Shown piece after piece: positions 32,701 through 45,436 of a DNA stretch of 64,000 bases. The notes under the pieces are model-generated. The model ran no database searches. It was given only the letters and a program-made list of their open reading frames with translations, and had not been told where the DNA came from. Origin of the DNA: Pohlia nutans (lineage: Eukaryota > Streptophyta > Bryopsida > Bryales > Mniaceae); contig CM040085.1 in assembly GCA_022496805.1 (NCBI GenBank), positions 33,013,811 to 33,077,810 on the forward strand, given 5' to 3'. The translations under genes were made by a program, and so were the position numbers. The first letter of the stretch is position 1. Every line of letters starts with the position of its first letter.

Positions 32701-35700
32701 CATAGAATTTCGGGCAACTGTTGGTGAAATGCTCATTTGCAATACCTGCGTCATGTAAGCTGTCCAGGTACGAGTAGGCACCACAAAAGATATGCTCAAG
32801 ACTGCCAGTTGAGGGCCGCGGTAATAGGTCTGCAGCTAATACATTAGCACCCTCATCTGAGCTGAATGCTGAGAGGAGCTCTTTAAAAACAGAGTAATGA
32901 TTTGGCGAAGTAAGATCTGGATAAGCGAAAACCTGGAGGAACAGACAAATAAGAAGCATTAGTGGCTACGTACGCAACAACAGATACCTCTAGAGACGCC
33001 TACTGTTTGAAGTGCAGCATCATACAAGATAAATCGTGCGCATGCATGGAACCGTACCGGCTTAAGCTGCTCAATGAATTACTAATAAGACGTTACGTCA
33101 CACAAGAGAATAAACAGTACCTTGCCTATACATCGAAGTGTACACATTAGAAAAGATTCAGCAGTTTCTTTGGGGGAGACATCTGGAACCAGTCCTGCTG
33201 GGTTGCCTGCGGCAGTGGACTCTGACTTCCAGTGCTCTTCAAAAACTGCATGTTCAACCTCTGTTTGAACTCCTGGCATCAAAGATAGATTTTGAGTCAA
33301 TTTCAAATCAAGAGACTTGCCAAACTAAAGCACAGTGGAGTACACGAAAGGAAACTTCCAGGAACATAGTCGACGGAAGTTCTACTAGTGACTAATTTAC
33401 AAATGATAATAAAATTACCTCGACGAAGTTGAGAAATGGCAGAATTCAGGTGCCTCTTCAGGCTTGGAAATACAGTTTGCAATCTCTTTAAAACGTCAGC
33501 AGCACCCAGGCCTCCCAAACCAGAGGGTAACTTTGGGGTTGGAGCTGCAACTATCCAAGGAGCCAATTTTCGAGTCGGTTGCTCTAATGAAATATCCAGT
33601 TTGTTGTAAAGATCTCGTAAGATGTAGAGATAGAGGGGAAGCTGGCAGAAACAAACGAGGACGTCAATTGGCCACTTTATGATGTCAGGTCTACTTATCC
33701 AACTGAAGATGGGTAAAATCAGTGACAGTAGAAAGATGGACATGTACCAAACGATCAAACGTCACGGCATGGCCTGTAACGGGGTTTAGGATGCGAGGAG
33801 ACGATTGATAAAATTACCAGACAAGAGGAATCGGTACAGCATGCGGTATTTGTGCTCTGAAACGAGAAATCACTTCAATGGTTAATATGTACCCTGGATG
33901 GGAAAAAATAAATAATAAAATCTACTTTCTTCCCAAATAAGATAACTCAAGTATGATTTTACTTGTGCGATACTGTTTAAGAAGTCTATCAAACTGTGAA
34001 AGAATTAGTTACTGCGGTAGATCGAATTAGTGCTACAAGATAGTATGTGCCTTTGCATGCATTCCCTTCTCTCTTAAAGAGGTGTTCCACTTAGAAGCCC
34101 CCTAAGATTCTGCTCAATGTCCAGCTCTCTCAACAAGGATATTTCAGAGGTAAACACTATGCTGCCAATGCAGCAGACTCGCATGAGCAAGATCTATAAA
34201 CAGTAGTCAGTGCATTCGCAAACAGTTTGTTCAATTTGGATGGTGATCACTGTAGTTTGCAAGCCACCAACCATGCCGTCTGAAATGTGATCTAAAGAAT
34301 CATCAAAATGACCAAAATATTTTCGTGAAGAGTGCGCAGCAACACAGATTGTGTGCCCGAAACAAAACGGACTGCAACTGTGCAAAACTGCCAAGACATA
34401 CCTCAGGCGTCGATAAGATAGCTGTACATGTAAGAGTGAGTGCTCGCAACTTCCACCTTTGCTCTTCGAGCACTGTACAAGTCCCTTGCCCACTTTCCGT
34501 TGGCCCATCGGTGCTTGTGCCGGGAACTGGAACACCCTCTGTCGTACTTGCAGGTGGTTGGCCTTGCTGTGATCGTTGAGAGTCCTGAATGTGGCCATCT
34601 CTTGCGTTTGAGCCTTTATCTCCTTTCACGCTCTCTTTCCCTTTCTTCGTCATCTTCGTCTTCCTTTTCTGACCCGTTTTTGGTGGATCCTTCGATGAGA
34701 TGCTTTGTTTTTTCTCTTGTTTGTCGCCAACAGATTCATCAGCGAGAAAGTGAAGCTGGGGGAACGACAAACGAGGCACCGCTTTCAGGCACTCATTCAA
34801 TCGCTGCTCTAAGCACCTGCAGAGACACGAGCATTGTGCAGAAACCGCTCATCAAGAGCATAAAGGTGTACAAAACAAGGTCAACTCAAGCATCCTTTTC
34901 CCGTGCTTCACAATGTGAGTATACTCCAGTGGAAGCCAATAAAATATTACAAGAAACGTAAGATCTGCTCTAGGATTTATAAGAAAAACATCAAACGGTG
35001 CTGAGACAGCTGTGTATCATGTCAAATTGCTCAATAGCAGAGTTGTAGGTGAATGTAGAGGATATTGAGGTTCAAATCGTACAACAAATTTCGGAGCCGC
35101 TTGAAAAGTTTTGTAATCGTCTCCTCTAATGTCAATTGTGAGCCGCTTTCATCTAATCGTGTTTGAATCTGGGTAGAAAACGCATTTATCTGCAGTAAAA
35201 ACAAGCATCAGACATGAAGAGCTACTTTTACAGGGAACCAATCCTGGTGAAAGTGAAAAAAAAGGAAACATGATAATCACCAGTTCTCTTATCCAGTTGA
35301 TAGCGTAGAATAATGAAAAGCAACAAGACTCCTTGTTTTTTCTTGACAGGTCGTTCCACTGTTCGCCAAGGAGCAGCTGCACACGATATGATGACAGGTC
35401 ATTTTCATGCTCTTAGGATGGACGTGTGCATTTTACTGCGCTGGATGATCCAGTTGAATGAGAGACAATTAAAACCGTGTTACAGTAGATGTTAATTTGA
35501 TTCAAATGAACTACTTGATGCCCAGTTACGATGATCACAATTAGCACATTAAGTTGTATCATATTAGAAAAGCAAGTTGTTCCAAGATCTCTCAATGTAG
35601 ACTCTAGTTGCAGATACAGATCAGTACACAGACCTCATGCTTTGGAAGATACAATGGGCACCCTAGAAGTGCATCAATGCCGCCCAACGAGCCTTGATTT

Positions 35701-38700
35701 GCCTCACGCTCCACCTGTGAGCAGCAGTGCGTAAAATGAACTGCACCGTAAAGTTGTACAATGTCTGGTAACTCCACAAGCTATCTAGTTTCATTGGAAT
35801 TTCGCCTGCTTAAATTGACTGTAACAAGAGCCCAGAAGTAAGCACAAGTAGCCCTCCTTTCTCACTCCTGTCATATAGTAAATCACATGGATAAGCGATA
35901 TCGTAACATACCGCAGCCAGCAGACGAATGTTGGCAGATAGGTACAGCAATGATTGCGATAAGCTGCAAAGACAGCAGCAGAGGATTATAGAATCGTGTA
36001 TAAACAATACACAATTGATGACCTGTCTGTCAGCAAAAATTTGGCCCCTTATTCTTAGAATTCCCAATGATGTTTCAACAAGTCACTGATTCTGTGGATC
36101 TCTATCACGTAGTGTGAGTTCAATCCCAAAGCATCTAATTTCAGTATACAATAGATCTCAGACCATGAAAGGCTTGGGTTAGATGAAAACCTCTTGTCAG
36201 AAGTTGCAGCCAGCATAGGCAGGACATTCAGTATAATGGGGGACATATCACCATCCAGATTCATCCACACTTCGCCTGCAAGCCCGAACATTGTCTTTAG
36301 ATGAATATCTACTTCTCATGTACCAGTGAGGGGCTTTCAAACTATCAACATAAGTGATTAATGCCAATGATCCCATATGTCAAGACGGAATTTGTGAGAT
36401 ATCTCAATACAATTATAACCAATTTTAGTGAGATACCACTCTTTTGTCCTTGCAATAAAGCAGAAGGATGCTTTGAACCTCAAAAAGATCATGTTTGATT
36501 ACCTTCAATTGAACCGCAACCATCATGAGAAGCAGGCAGCTTTCCTTCTTCAAGATCCCCAAGATACAATGTAGAAAATTCCTCAGTCTGGACAGCAACC
36601 CTGCAATAACCAAATCGTGGTTGACAAACCAAAAACATCTTGTAATGAATAAAAACTTTCAGGAAAATACCTAATGCAATACTCAAATTCAGTGAAATGT
36701 TTATAAATATTCAACATCAAACCATCAACTTCACTCGATGTGTTTGACATCCCAACATTTTGGAATAACGTTCTCTTATTCTTTAAACAGACATCTCGTA
36801 CAACATTTTGGTATTGGCTTATGACAAATCAATCCCCAAAGTGAGTCATTTGAAACTAAACTGAAAACAATGCACGGAACATCATTGAAAGGAAAGATAC
36901 CACCCACCATTCTACTATTGAGGGATGCAAGACAGAGGCTTCCAATTGGTTGGCCAACTCGTCATAAAAGTAAGCACGGGCAATTGGTGATGTTTTGCAC
37001 GCATCCATGTTCATTTGCAGAAGAGTCACAGCTTCTTTGAGGCCGGCTTCCTTACAAAGAAAAGATTGAGAACCAGTGATCAAGCAACCTCAGGAGCAGA
37101 TCTTGTAGTTGAATGATTCAAGATATAGAAACAGCATACACATGTGATTATGGTGACAACGGTATTTTTCCTAGAATGTTCAAAAAATCTCAAAGCATCC
37201 TACCTTCTCCCTGTCAACTAATTAAATTCTCAACAAGACAAAATGATTAACAACCAATTGAAGGACTCATGACACGCTGACCACCATTATCTGGAGATCT
37301 GTAAAACTAACCTCAGTGGGCATCCCTTCTCCGGCAATCTCATCTTCTTCACTTGTTTTACGCCCCAAACAAGTAACAAGACCCATAACTCCAATGACTC
37401 CCATTCGTTTGTATTTTAGATCTGGATTTGAGATCTTGTCACAAGAATGAAATTTTAAAATTCAGTATGGTCTTGCACACATCAAAATTACGAAACCCAG
37501 TAATTTGCAGAACACTTCGTACTGAAATGGAGATTAATTATCAAGCCGTCAAGAGCAACCTTTCGGTTAATCATGTTCGACAACTAGCGTTTTAGCTAAA
37601 CTTTCCAACTGCTTAGGCTCTCAGGATATGTTGCACCGATTATTATCATGCTAAATCTTCCCCAGCGATATTTCAAAATATTTGAAGGGGTAAATGACTG
37701 AAAGTATCACAAGAGATGAAACTGAGCAATATACGATACTCTTGCAACAAAGGCACTTTCCATGTCGCTCTGCAGGAGTTCGCTAATGCACAATACCCAG
37801 ATTCAACAATTCGCATTTCACTCTCAATCACAAGAATAACAATACAATATCATATTGCCCAGTTTACAGGACTAAATCATTCAAAGTGATGTAGTCCTCA
37901 GATTTTGCAAAATGCTGTGTACCTTTTCTCATTTGTACCAAGAGATCTGACTTCATGCTGGAAAAACCAAAGACACCAAAGAATATCACCTGACCTGCTT
38001 GCGCACTATAATAAGTAGATCGTCTGCAACAGAAACACCACTTGAAGACCCCCTGCGCCCTCGAGCAGCCATAGCGATATGACAAAATACCCTGTAAACC
38101 TGTAGGAAAGGATCCCGACGTTAAATAAACTGTCGCAGAAAAGAAAAAGCTATTGCGAATGGCAGGAACAAGTCGCAATTCAGTGCAAACATCTGAGTTT
38201 CAGAAACTCAAGAAAAGTTGTACAACCTGGTGAAGATGAGTGTCCTGAAAACCTTCCAAATAATCCAATATGCCTGACATGTACATTACATGCCATCAAA
38301 TAAGCACATTATTAAGTGTCGTCCACAAATCAATCAACACTGAATGACTGAAGTAGCAATATAATCTTCCTTCCCTTCAAAATAACTCCATCCACAATGC
38401 GATTGTGCTCACCATTCAAGAAAGTCGACATTGGCAGCAGCTCTTGAGGTTTTCTTTTTGTGATCATCCATAAAGTATCTAAAGCAGCCCCAATCTCAAT
38501 TGAAATACCAGATCCAATATGCGTGATAAGTGACCCCAACACCTGCAAGCGGTCAAATAGCTCAAATAACAGTTCGACTACAAAGGGAATATAGATTCAG
38601 AATTAAAATCCCTTCTACATTACTGTTGGCACGACAATCGCAGCGAATCACTGTAAAGAATGTTTTGTAAAATGAATTGCATTATCATTTGAGGAAAGAG

Positions 38701-41700
38701 ACAATGGTAATGAATCTTTGCTATGGTAAATTTGGCTACACGGAAATAGTGGCTGTCGAATCTCCCGAAATTTTGTCCAGTATGAAATGAATGTCTACAT
38801 CAGAAAATGCATCAAGAATATATTGGTGGGGGACACACCTCTCGTCTGTAAAAATCACCGACAAATTCTTCAAAGAGAAGCATATACACCTGAGTGCCAA
38901 ATTCATGTGTGGCCAATTCGGTGTTCCTCAAGAAACTTTCACCAACCGATAGCAAAGTTTTGAAATAATCCTACACATCCAATAGCATTCTCAGGCAACA
39001 GCTGGAATGCCAAAATTCACAACAGCACATAAAGCCACAACCTGTTTGTGACTCCGCAAGCACCTTATGAAACACACAATGTTTTTGTCTAAGACTGAAC
39101 CTGAAGAGAATCTCCACGCCCATGCACACACAGCCTGATCAAAGATGGTGTGATTTCACCCTGGATTACTTTCCGCTTCAACAAGGACTCGGCCGCCTTG
39201 CGGTGTGGGGCTCCATTAGCATGAATGATCAATAATAACCAGATGTCTACCACTTTATGCTTTTGAACACCTTCAAGACTTCGAATCTCCTTGAGGATCG
39301 CTTCACACGCGATCTGCGTTCAGTCACAGTGGAAAAAAGGGTTTATATCCATACAAGAAATAGAGGTTACATAACACTTAGAAGAGAATGGATGCTGCAG
39401 GTAATTTGAGACAGATTGAAAAAAGGGACGACATGGATTGATGTGATCTGCATCGAATCTTAAGGGAAAAAAATTACAGCATACAAAAACCCAGGCCAAG
39501 AGATGGTGGACAAGAAACTCGAGCAGTCTACCAAAGATTTCACTCAGACGAAACTATTGAGTACTCGTCTCAAAAATTTACAGATTCTAGATAAAATAAG
39601 ATGGTCTAAGTAAACTTCCATGGCTCAATATGATACGAGATATCTTACATTCTGCAAGCGAAGTCCTGACCGAATGGCCTCAAGGATAAGGGCTTCGCAA
39701 TTTGGAGCACTCACTAACCCCTTCTGTTTCCGATCAGGCCTAGATGATCGTACATCAGAAATTGTAACAAACTGGAGATGTTCACGCAGTTGCTGAATAA
39801 TCAGCTTAATATTTGTGCTTGATGCAGATTGAAGCAAAAACTTGAGGACAAGCGGTAAGTCTTCAGCATCTGCCGTTCGTAAGCTAGACACGGCAACGCT
39901 GACAACCTGGATACAAAGCACTATCAATAAATTCAGTGTTTAAATTGCACGACATCCAACGAGTCCTCATCCAATGCTATGTGTGAGCTAAAATAGTCGC
40001 ACTCAAACATTAAACTGTTAGACCATTTAACCTAATAGAAGTTAAAAGTTTAGCATCTTTCTTCACATGTTGCGTACGAAGAGTTCAAATCTCTGCACTA
40101 GAACAAATGGGAGACTAACAACACCATTCTAGCAGAAAAACCCTTTTCAACAAATTTCAAGTTTCTCACCTGGTCAAAAAGTTCAGGTTCAAGATTCATA
40201 TTCGAAAAGGCATCCAATACTGGCACTACAAGCTGCAGATCTTCCTGCACGAAGAAATTACAAGTCCGTAAGCGTAGTCACCATCTTCACAGTATGACTA
40301 GGATAAAAACACGGTCGTTACAAGTCAAATAATTGCAGTAAATTGAAACAACTGTAAGGCAGTTTCGCATCTGATTGCAGCCCACGTTACCAAAGTACAA
40401 TCGCTGCTTACGTCGACCAAAAAGTCACCCAACTCGGCCAGTGCAAGATTAATAGTAAACTGTGAAGTCATGTCTACCAATTCGCAGACGACCAGTTTTG
40501 ATACGCTTTTAGATGCTTAAAAGAGCGACAAAAAATTAAGTTCCTTAAGCAGTCTATGAGTCGAAAAATGCACATGCGAGGTACACAATAATTGTTGATA
40601 GTGGAACATTTGCTCTAAGAATTACCTGTAACATTTGCTCTAAGGCCTGCATTACCATCTCGTGGTCTGCATCCACAATAACTTCGGGAAGAAACGAGAT
40701 AATCTCCTTCTTCAGTGCCAGTGGGCATATTGTTAACACCTCGAGGAGTTTCTCTGTAAGACTCTTGCTATCAACAAGGAAATTGAGCCACCGAAATTGG
40801 CTCAAAATAAGTCTGCGTACAGGTTCATGAACTTCAGAGAACTAATAGAGCGGGTTGCTGGAGAAGTTCTGTAAATCCACAGAATATAAAACTCGAGAGA
40901 TTCTATGATCGTACTCAGTCAAACAGCTATTGCTTCGGCAGCGAAGCAAAGCATCAAGAGAACAAGATTAAGATAATGGGTATATTGATAACTTGTATTG
41001 CAGCATTACCACCAATGTTTACACAGAAAGAGCTAACAGTTTAACTCACTGTAAACACCTTCTGCAGCATCTGCAATCAGAGATACTTGAGCCCTGAATC
41101 TCAACAACTTCGTATGCCCTGATTAAAAATTCACATAATTCCGGCAAATCTATGGAGGACCAACGTAATTAAGGAGACTGTAGAAACACCATTACGTGCC
41201 AGTTCGGTATGGAGGAGTTATTGTGGTACCTTGGTATGCTGTCCATGAGCGCAGGGAGGGTAGAACCAGCGTCATCTCCTATGTGCTCTGGAAGTTTCTC
41301 CAACAACACATTAGCCACTGCTGTTTGTATAGGGGTAACAGTCAGCAAGGTTCGTGCCAGACTAACACCAGCTCGAGCCTCGGAACTGTTACTAGCTTTT
41401 GCCATCGGCATTAACACCCTGCACAACACAGGCATATCAATTCAATTAAAGGTGCTCAAAAAAAATGAGGACCATGCTTTACACGTCAACGTTTCAGCAG
41501 AAACTAAATGAGAAAGCTTCAACTGAGGGTGATGAATTTATAAAAATCGGAATTGGAAGTCTGCTGCTCTGTATCATAAATTTCATAAATCGCTGCTCTA
41601 TATCATGACCTCTAAACTCACGAAGTCCTCACTGACAATTCTGAAAATTTGCTCAAACGCTCTCCCACTTAAAATTCTGCAAGATTCAAGAAGTATATAT

Positions 41701-41986
41701 CCAACCTGTGCAAATTCTCTCCATTATCAATATGCGATTGGAAGCCAGCTAGAAAAGGTCCAACAACTGATGCATCTCTGGTCAACCGAATTTCGAGACG
41801 TTGCTGAAGGTCACGGGACAATAATACTGGCCCGTCAAGCGATAATTTGCAGCCATAGTCTGATAGCAAGTTGACGAACACGTCGCCTTCTTGCTGCTGA
41901 TTCGTGCGTCTGCGAAGCACAGACTGCGTCCCCTGCCGCTCACTGGCGTCCCCATGAGTTGGCGGTCGCTTTCTCGACGGCGACAT
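29703..41986 (-). CDS. FANCD2: FANCD2, Fanconi anaemia DNA crosslink-repair protein
   Basis: FANCD2 pairs with FANCI; monoubiquitination clamps the pair on DNA at crosslinks and stalled forks, and in plants it also affects meiotic crossovers. I resolve 33 minus-strand exons, first to last: 41986-41706, 41418-41230, 40812-40626, 40244-40170, 39906-39649, 39313-39101, 38970-38839, 38542-38413, 38273-38227, 38099-37995, 37434-37312, 37050-36908, 36600-36503, 36275-36191, 35963-35912, 35714-35634, 35376-35281, 35189-35086, 34816-34402, 33856-33818, 33641-33419, 33272-33121, 32932-32746, 32502-32279, 32036-31914, 31716-31627, 31428-31396, 31063-30929, 30813-30753, 30655-30600, 30327-30271, 30163-30043, 29872-29703. 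They total 4485 nt, 1494 aa. The ubiquitin acceptor context is NPDLKYKRMGVIG, with Lys548 aligned to human Lys561. Exon 19 holds a Lys-rich disordered insert. The C-terminus has AFWMGNLKHKDLQG then an acidic tail. Human-like and Arabidopsis-like blocks occur in order throughout. The second ATG (41986) is chosen over 41998 as it opens MSPSRKRPP. Confidence 0.93.
30427..30470. repeat. Short tandem repeat (AGATTCAGGAA-like, about 4 units) in a FANCD2 intron
   Basis: GAGATTCAGGAAA repeats about four times with an 11-12 bp period and one substitution (CAGCAAAG). It lies in the intron between exons 30 and 31 of the minus-strand gene. Confidence 0.85.
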
Positions 41987-42750
41987 TTTGGCGCACAAAA
42001 ATCAATTCTCAAAATTCATAAACATAGTAGCTTCCACTTCTAACGTGGAGCAGAAGACGGTGAAAATCAATCGGAGGCCTCAGAGAGCCTTACACCTTAG
42101 CTATGGTAACGATAGCAGTTGCCCCCAAATCACTCCCAGACGAAAACATCGCCGTAAACCTCAGCCATTCTTGAATAAGCTTTCCTGTCCAAAACGAAAC
42201 AAGCAATTCACCAACTCCAAAATCAACAGCTAATTTGGCGGCCGCTTCCTCTTTGTCGCACAAAAATTAATCCTCGAAATTCATAAGTACAGTAGTGAAA
42301 TCCTCTTACAATGTGGAACAGAACACGGTAAAGATCAGTCGGAGTAGCTACAAAGAGCATTGCGCCTTAGGTCTGGTAAAGACAGCAATTGCCTCCAAAT
42401 CACTCTCAAGCAAAACCACAGTCACAAACCGAAATCCTCTCAACCATTCTTCGAATCAGCTTTCCTGTCCCAAACGAAACAAGTAATTCACGAACTAAAA
42501 AATCAAGAGCTATGCAGACAAACTCCATTTCCTGGACGAAACTAAAGAAACCACTCCCATCTGAACGACGACGTGCAACAAACAGCGACTTCTATCCATT
42601 CCTGAATCCCTAGGCAACGACATAGATTCAATTCCGAAATGGAGCATGAATTGAGAATTTGGTTGAGCGGCGCAACAGCAGCGGGAGAGGGAGCTTGTTG
42701 AAGAAGCCTCGGAAGGTAGCCATTTGGTTTCCCGCCTCCGAGGAGATGGC
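41987..42750 (-). promoter_or_regulatory. FANCD2 leader and promoter region, with a tandemly duplicated leader
   Basis: The unit beginning GCACAAAAATCAATTCTC at 41993 is repeated from 42258 (period about 265 bp). Both copies continue in parallel: AAATTCATAA, GTGGA-CAGAA-ACGGT, the CAAATCACTC motif, CAGCTTTCCTGTCC-like and CGAAACAAG-AATTCAC. The first unit ends near 42230 and the second near 42513. Because unit 1 abuts the start codon, the duplication probably spans the transcribed 5' leader. The sequence further upstream (42650-42780) is GC-rich. Confidence 0.7.
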
Positions 42751-43275
42751 GGCGTGGCCGGGTATCAATAGAACATGGGTAAACAGGTATGCATGGGTAC
42801 GATACCCGGATACACTGCGGCGGTACCGCAGTCCAGGTGCCCTTCGATCGACCTGTTTGAAGGCCCGTTCACATACACCATTTCTGCTGCACGCATGCGT
42901 GCGTCAGATAACTTTGAAGGAATATGAGGTAACTAGAAAAATCTAAAATAGGCAGAAAGGAATTACACTACCGCAAGACAGAAAGCAACACAACGCAAAA
43001 AACGAACGGGACTATAATTGCGGTAGTGCATTGCAGTTGCACAGTGCTCAACAGTAGCTGCAGCAGGAAAAGACAAAGTTTTGAATATTTTTTTGTTTCT
43101 TCATTTTACCTCCCATCCTTTCAGGAACGCAAACGCAACAGTGGCACTAGGCTGGTGTGAATGGGCCATGATCCAACGGCGCGCTGGCGCTGACGTGGTG
43201 GGGGTGGCCTGACACACACGCAGGCTGAGAAAATTCGTATGGGAGGGCGAGTGGGCATAAGTCTCGTTGTTTGTC

Positions 43276-43810
43276 TTAACCCCTAAATGACAAAGGGGTA
43301 GATGTGTTATAAAATGTTACTTTTGCAACATTGATGAAGTTTGGTCCAAAAGAAAAAATGAGAAGCATGACGTTAAGTAAATATTCATTTGGTCAAACTT
43401 TCAAAAAGTGTTTTAAATACTCATTTAATGAATAGCATTCCCATTTATCGTTGAATATTCACCAAAATTACAAATTTTAGTTTTAGAATTTGAAATTTCG
43501 TTTGATTGGTTAAAACTAAACATTCTATTTTTAAATGGTCGATGGCAAAATTTTCAAAGGAGAGAACATCTTGACTTTCCAAAAATAGTAAGTTTTATAA
43601 CATTAGGACAATATTGAGGTGTTTGTTTTTGAGAAATTCTCCTTGGTGAAGTTTAACTCGGATTAGCATGATTGAAATTAGGTTGGAAAGTAGACTTGGT
43701 TTCCTATTTGAAAATATTTTTTATTTTTTATAAAAACATTTTTTCATCTCGGACAACCTGTAAAAAAGGGCAGCGACCATAAAATGGCCGTTTGGTCACT
43801 TAGGAGCTAA
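43276..43810. mobile_element. TTAA-ended element, 0.53-kb family, copy 1
   Basis: It begins TTAACCCCTAAATGAC and shares long identical blocks with 45433-45962: GTGTTATAAAATGTTACTTT, GATGAAGTTTGGTCCAAAAG, GAGAAGCATGA and CTCATTTAATGAAT. The far end is GGTCACTTAGGAGCTAAG, a degraded inverse of the start. Confidence 0.8.
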
Positions 43811-44066
43811 GTAGTTTCTTGCTAGCCGGTGGTGGCATAACTTACATTGGGTTTTCAATAAGGTGTCAGATTGTCCCATTTGGAATAAGAACATCATTGC
43901 TAGTAGGGCCTTTGAGATGAGAATTAAAAGACTTTTTTATTTTTATATCTTTTTGGACCCACATAAAAACTTTCATTTTATACAATATTTTGTTTCAAGT
44001 GATACTTTCAACTTTCAAAACTTGTATGGAGTATAGATGATATTATTTGTTAATTTATATGATATT

Positions 44067-44309
44067 TTAACCTTGAGAGGACCAACAATTCATGGTTTTA
44101 AAATTATAATTTCAATTCATTATATTGGAGAAAATATGATTTATACGAGACGGAATTTTATATCACAAAAATCAATGAAGAACATTGCATGTGTTGGTCA
44201 AACAACAAATAAATTTGAATATAAAGAAGTCCACAGTGGACCTACTTAATACTACTAAAAGAAATACGAGGCCTTGGTTTAATTTGGGATTTGGGGATCT
44301 AAGGATTAA
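44067..44309. mobile_element. Decayed 0.24-kb TTAA MITE
   Basis: It keeps the family order TTAACC-TGAGAGGACCA, ATTCATGGTTTTAAAAT, TTTTATATCAC, GAACATTGCATGTGTTGGTC, AAATAAATTTGAA, GGACCTACTTAATACT and AATTTGGG. Both ends are mutated but TTAA remains at each edge. Confidence 0.75.
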
Positions 44310-44390
44310 ATCAAACCTGATGGTTGTTGAATATCTACATCTTCAACACTTGAAATATGATGCAATAGAAGGAACCAATGCTAAGCCATA

Positions 44391-45064
44391 CTCCCTCTTT
44401 CCCGCAAAAAGACCTTCAGGTTTTCGATGAAATTCATGGATTAAGCAAATACATAGGGAGTAATCACTACAGAGGGAGTATGTTGACTATGATGCAAATC
44501 CATTAGGAGAAAGGTGGGGTCTCCAAAAGGCCTTTGGTTTTCTCACGTGCAGAAAATTTGCAGTGGTGCCCACACGTTTTCTCCGCCGGCACCAATGGTG
44601 CCACGACGCTGCCAGCAGTGTAGTTCCGTGGGTCAAACCAATCGACGCTTCCAGCACTGCCAACACTGCCAGCACTGCGGCTTCCGACACTGTCAGTGGG
44701 CAACGACCTTCACTAATGGGAGGGGTGTTTGGGCATCTTGTTCACCTAACCCGGGCTGCCTTAGAGGGCCTTTTAGGTACCCCACATTTCCCCTAATGTA
44801 TAGATTAAGAAAGTACATAGGGAGAAAGTGTATACATGACCAAAATCCATGATAATAACTCATGATCAACATGATCAAAATCAATCATCAATATGATCAA
44901 AATCCACAGATTAAAGTGCTAGATTCTCTGCAATATCATGAAGTAGTTGTCAAGTGCGTGCGAAGTTTAATTGTCGGCAGTGAATGAGTATAGTTGTATA
45001 TCATGGTTTTATTTTGAGACAAAATCCAAGTCAATATCATGGTCTTTTTGCGGGACGGAAGGAA
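44391..45064. mobile_element. Stowaway-type MITE interrupted by a second MITE
   Basis: The ends CTCCCTCTTTCCC and GGGACGGAAGGAA are flanked by TA on each side. The interior matches 28660-29012 (TGTATACATGACCAAAATCC, ATCATGGT) once the insert at 44506-44793 is removed. It is older than the 28660 copy, as its ends carry several substitutions. Confidence 0.85.
44506..44793. mobile_element. MITE nested inside the Stowaway element (TA target site)
   Basis: The left arm GGAGAAAGGTGGGGTCTCC and the inverse of the right arm GGGGAAATGTGGGGTACC match, and complementarity continues into AAAAGGCC. TA lies immediately outside both ends (44504-44505 and 44794-44795). It is GC-richer than its surroundings and contains CCAGCACTGCC repeats. 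At 288 bp it belongs to a different family from its host. Confidence 0.85.
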
Positions 45065-45214
45065 TACAATGTAGAACTACAAAGTAGTGGGAAAGTTTTG
45101 AAAAACATGACATTCCGAGATGAAGATGTTCGGTTTGCTTTGACATGATTTTTTAATATGTTTTGATGATATATTGAGTTTATTATAAGTATTTGTGTAT
45201 TTTGACAATATACC

Positions 45215-45436
45215 AACTCTTGAAGCACCAAAAAGCCCAAATTGACCTCATGTTTTTTTTACAAGTTTTGAGCAGGTTCTATATAGAATTCTTTTTGTTC
45301 AAATTTATTTTTTCTTTGACCAACACAAACAATGTTCTTCATTGATTCCAGTAATATAAAATTTTGTCCCATGTGAAATGTATTTTTCACAATATGATCG
45401 ATTGCATTTGCCCCTTGATCTTACCTTGTCCTTTAA
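45215..45436. mobile_element. Decayed inverse copy of the 0.24-kb TTAA MITE
   Basis: AGCCCAAATTGACCTCATG, GTTTTGAGCAGGTTCTA, TTCTTTTTGTTCAAATTT, GACCAACAC and ATAAAATTTTG follow the family in reverse orientation. Its right edge shares TTAA (45433-45436) with the next element. Confidence 0.7.

Noticed and set aside
44487..44852. Several 66-112-codon frames on both strands
   Set aside because: They lie within the 288-bp GC-rich MITE nested in a Stowaway element; open frames on both strands reflect composition.
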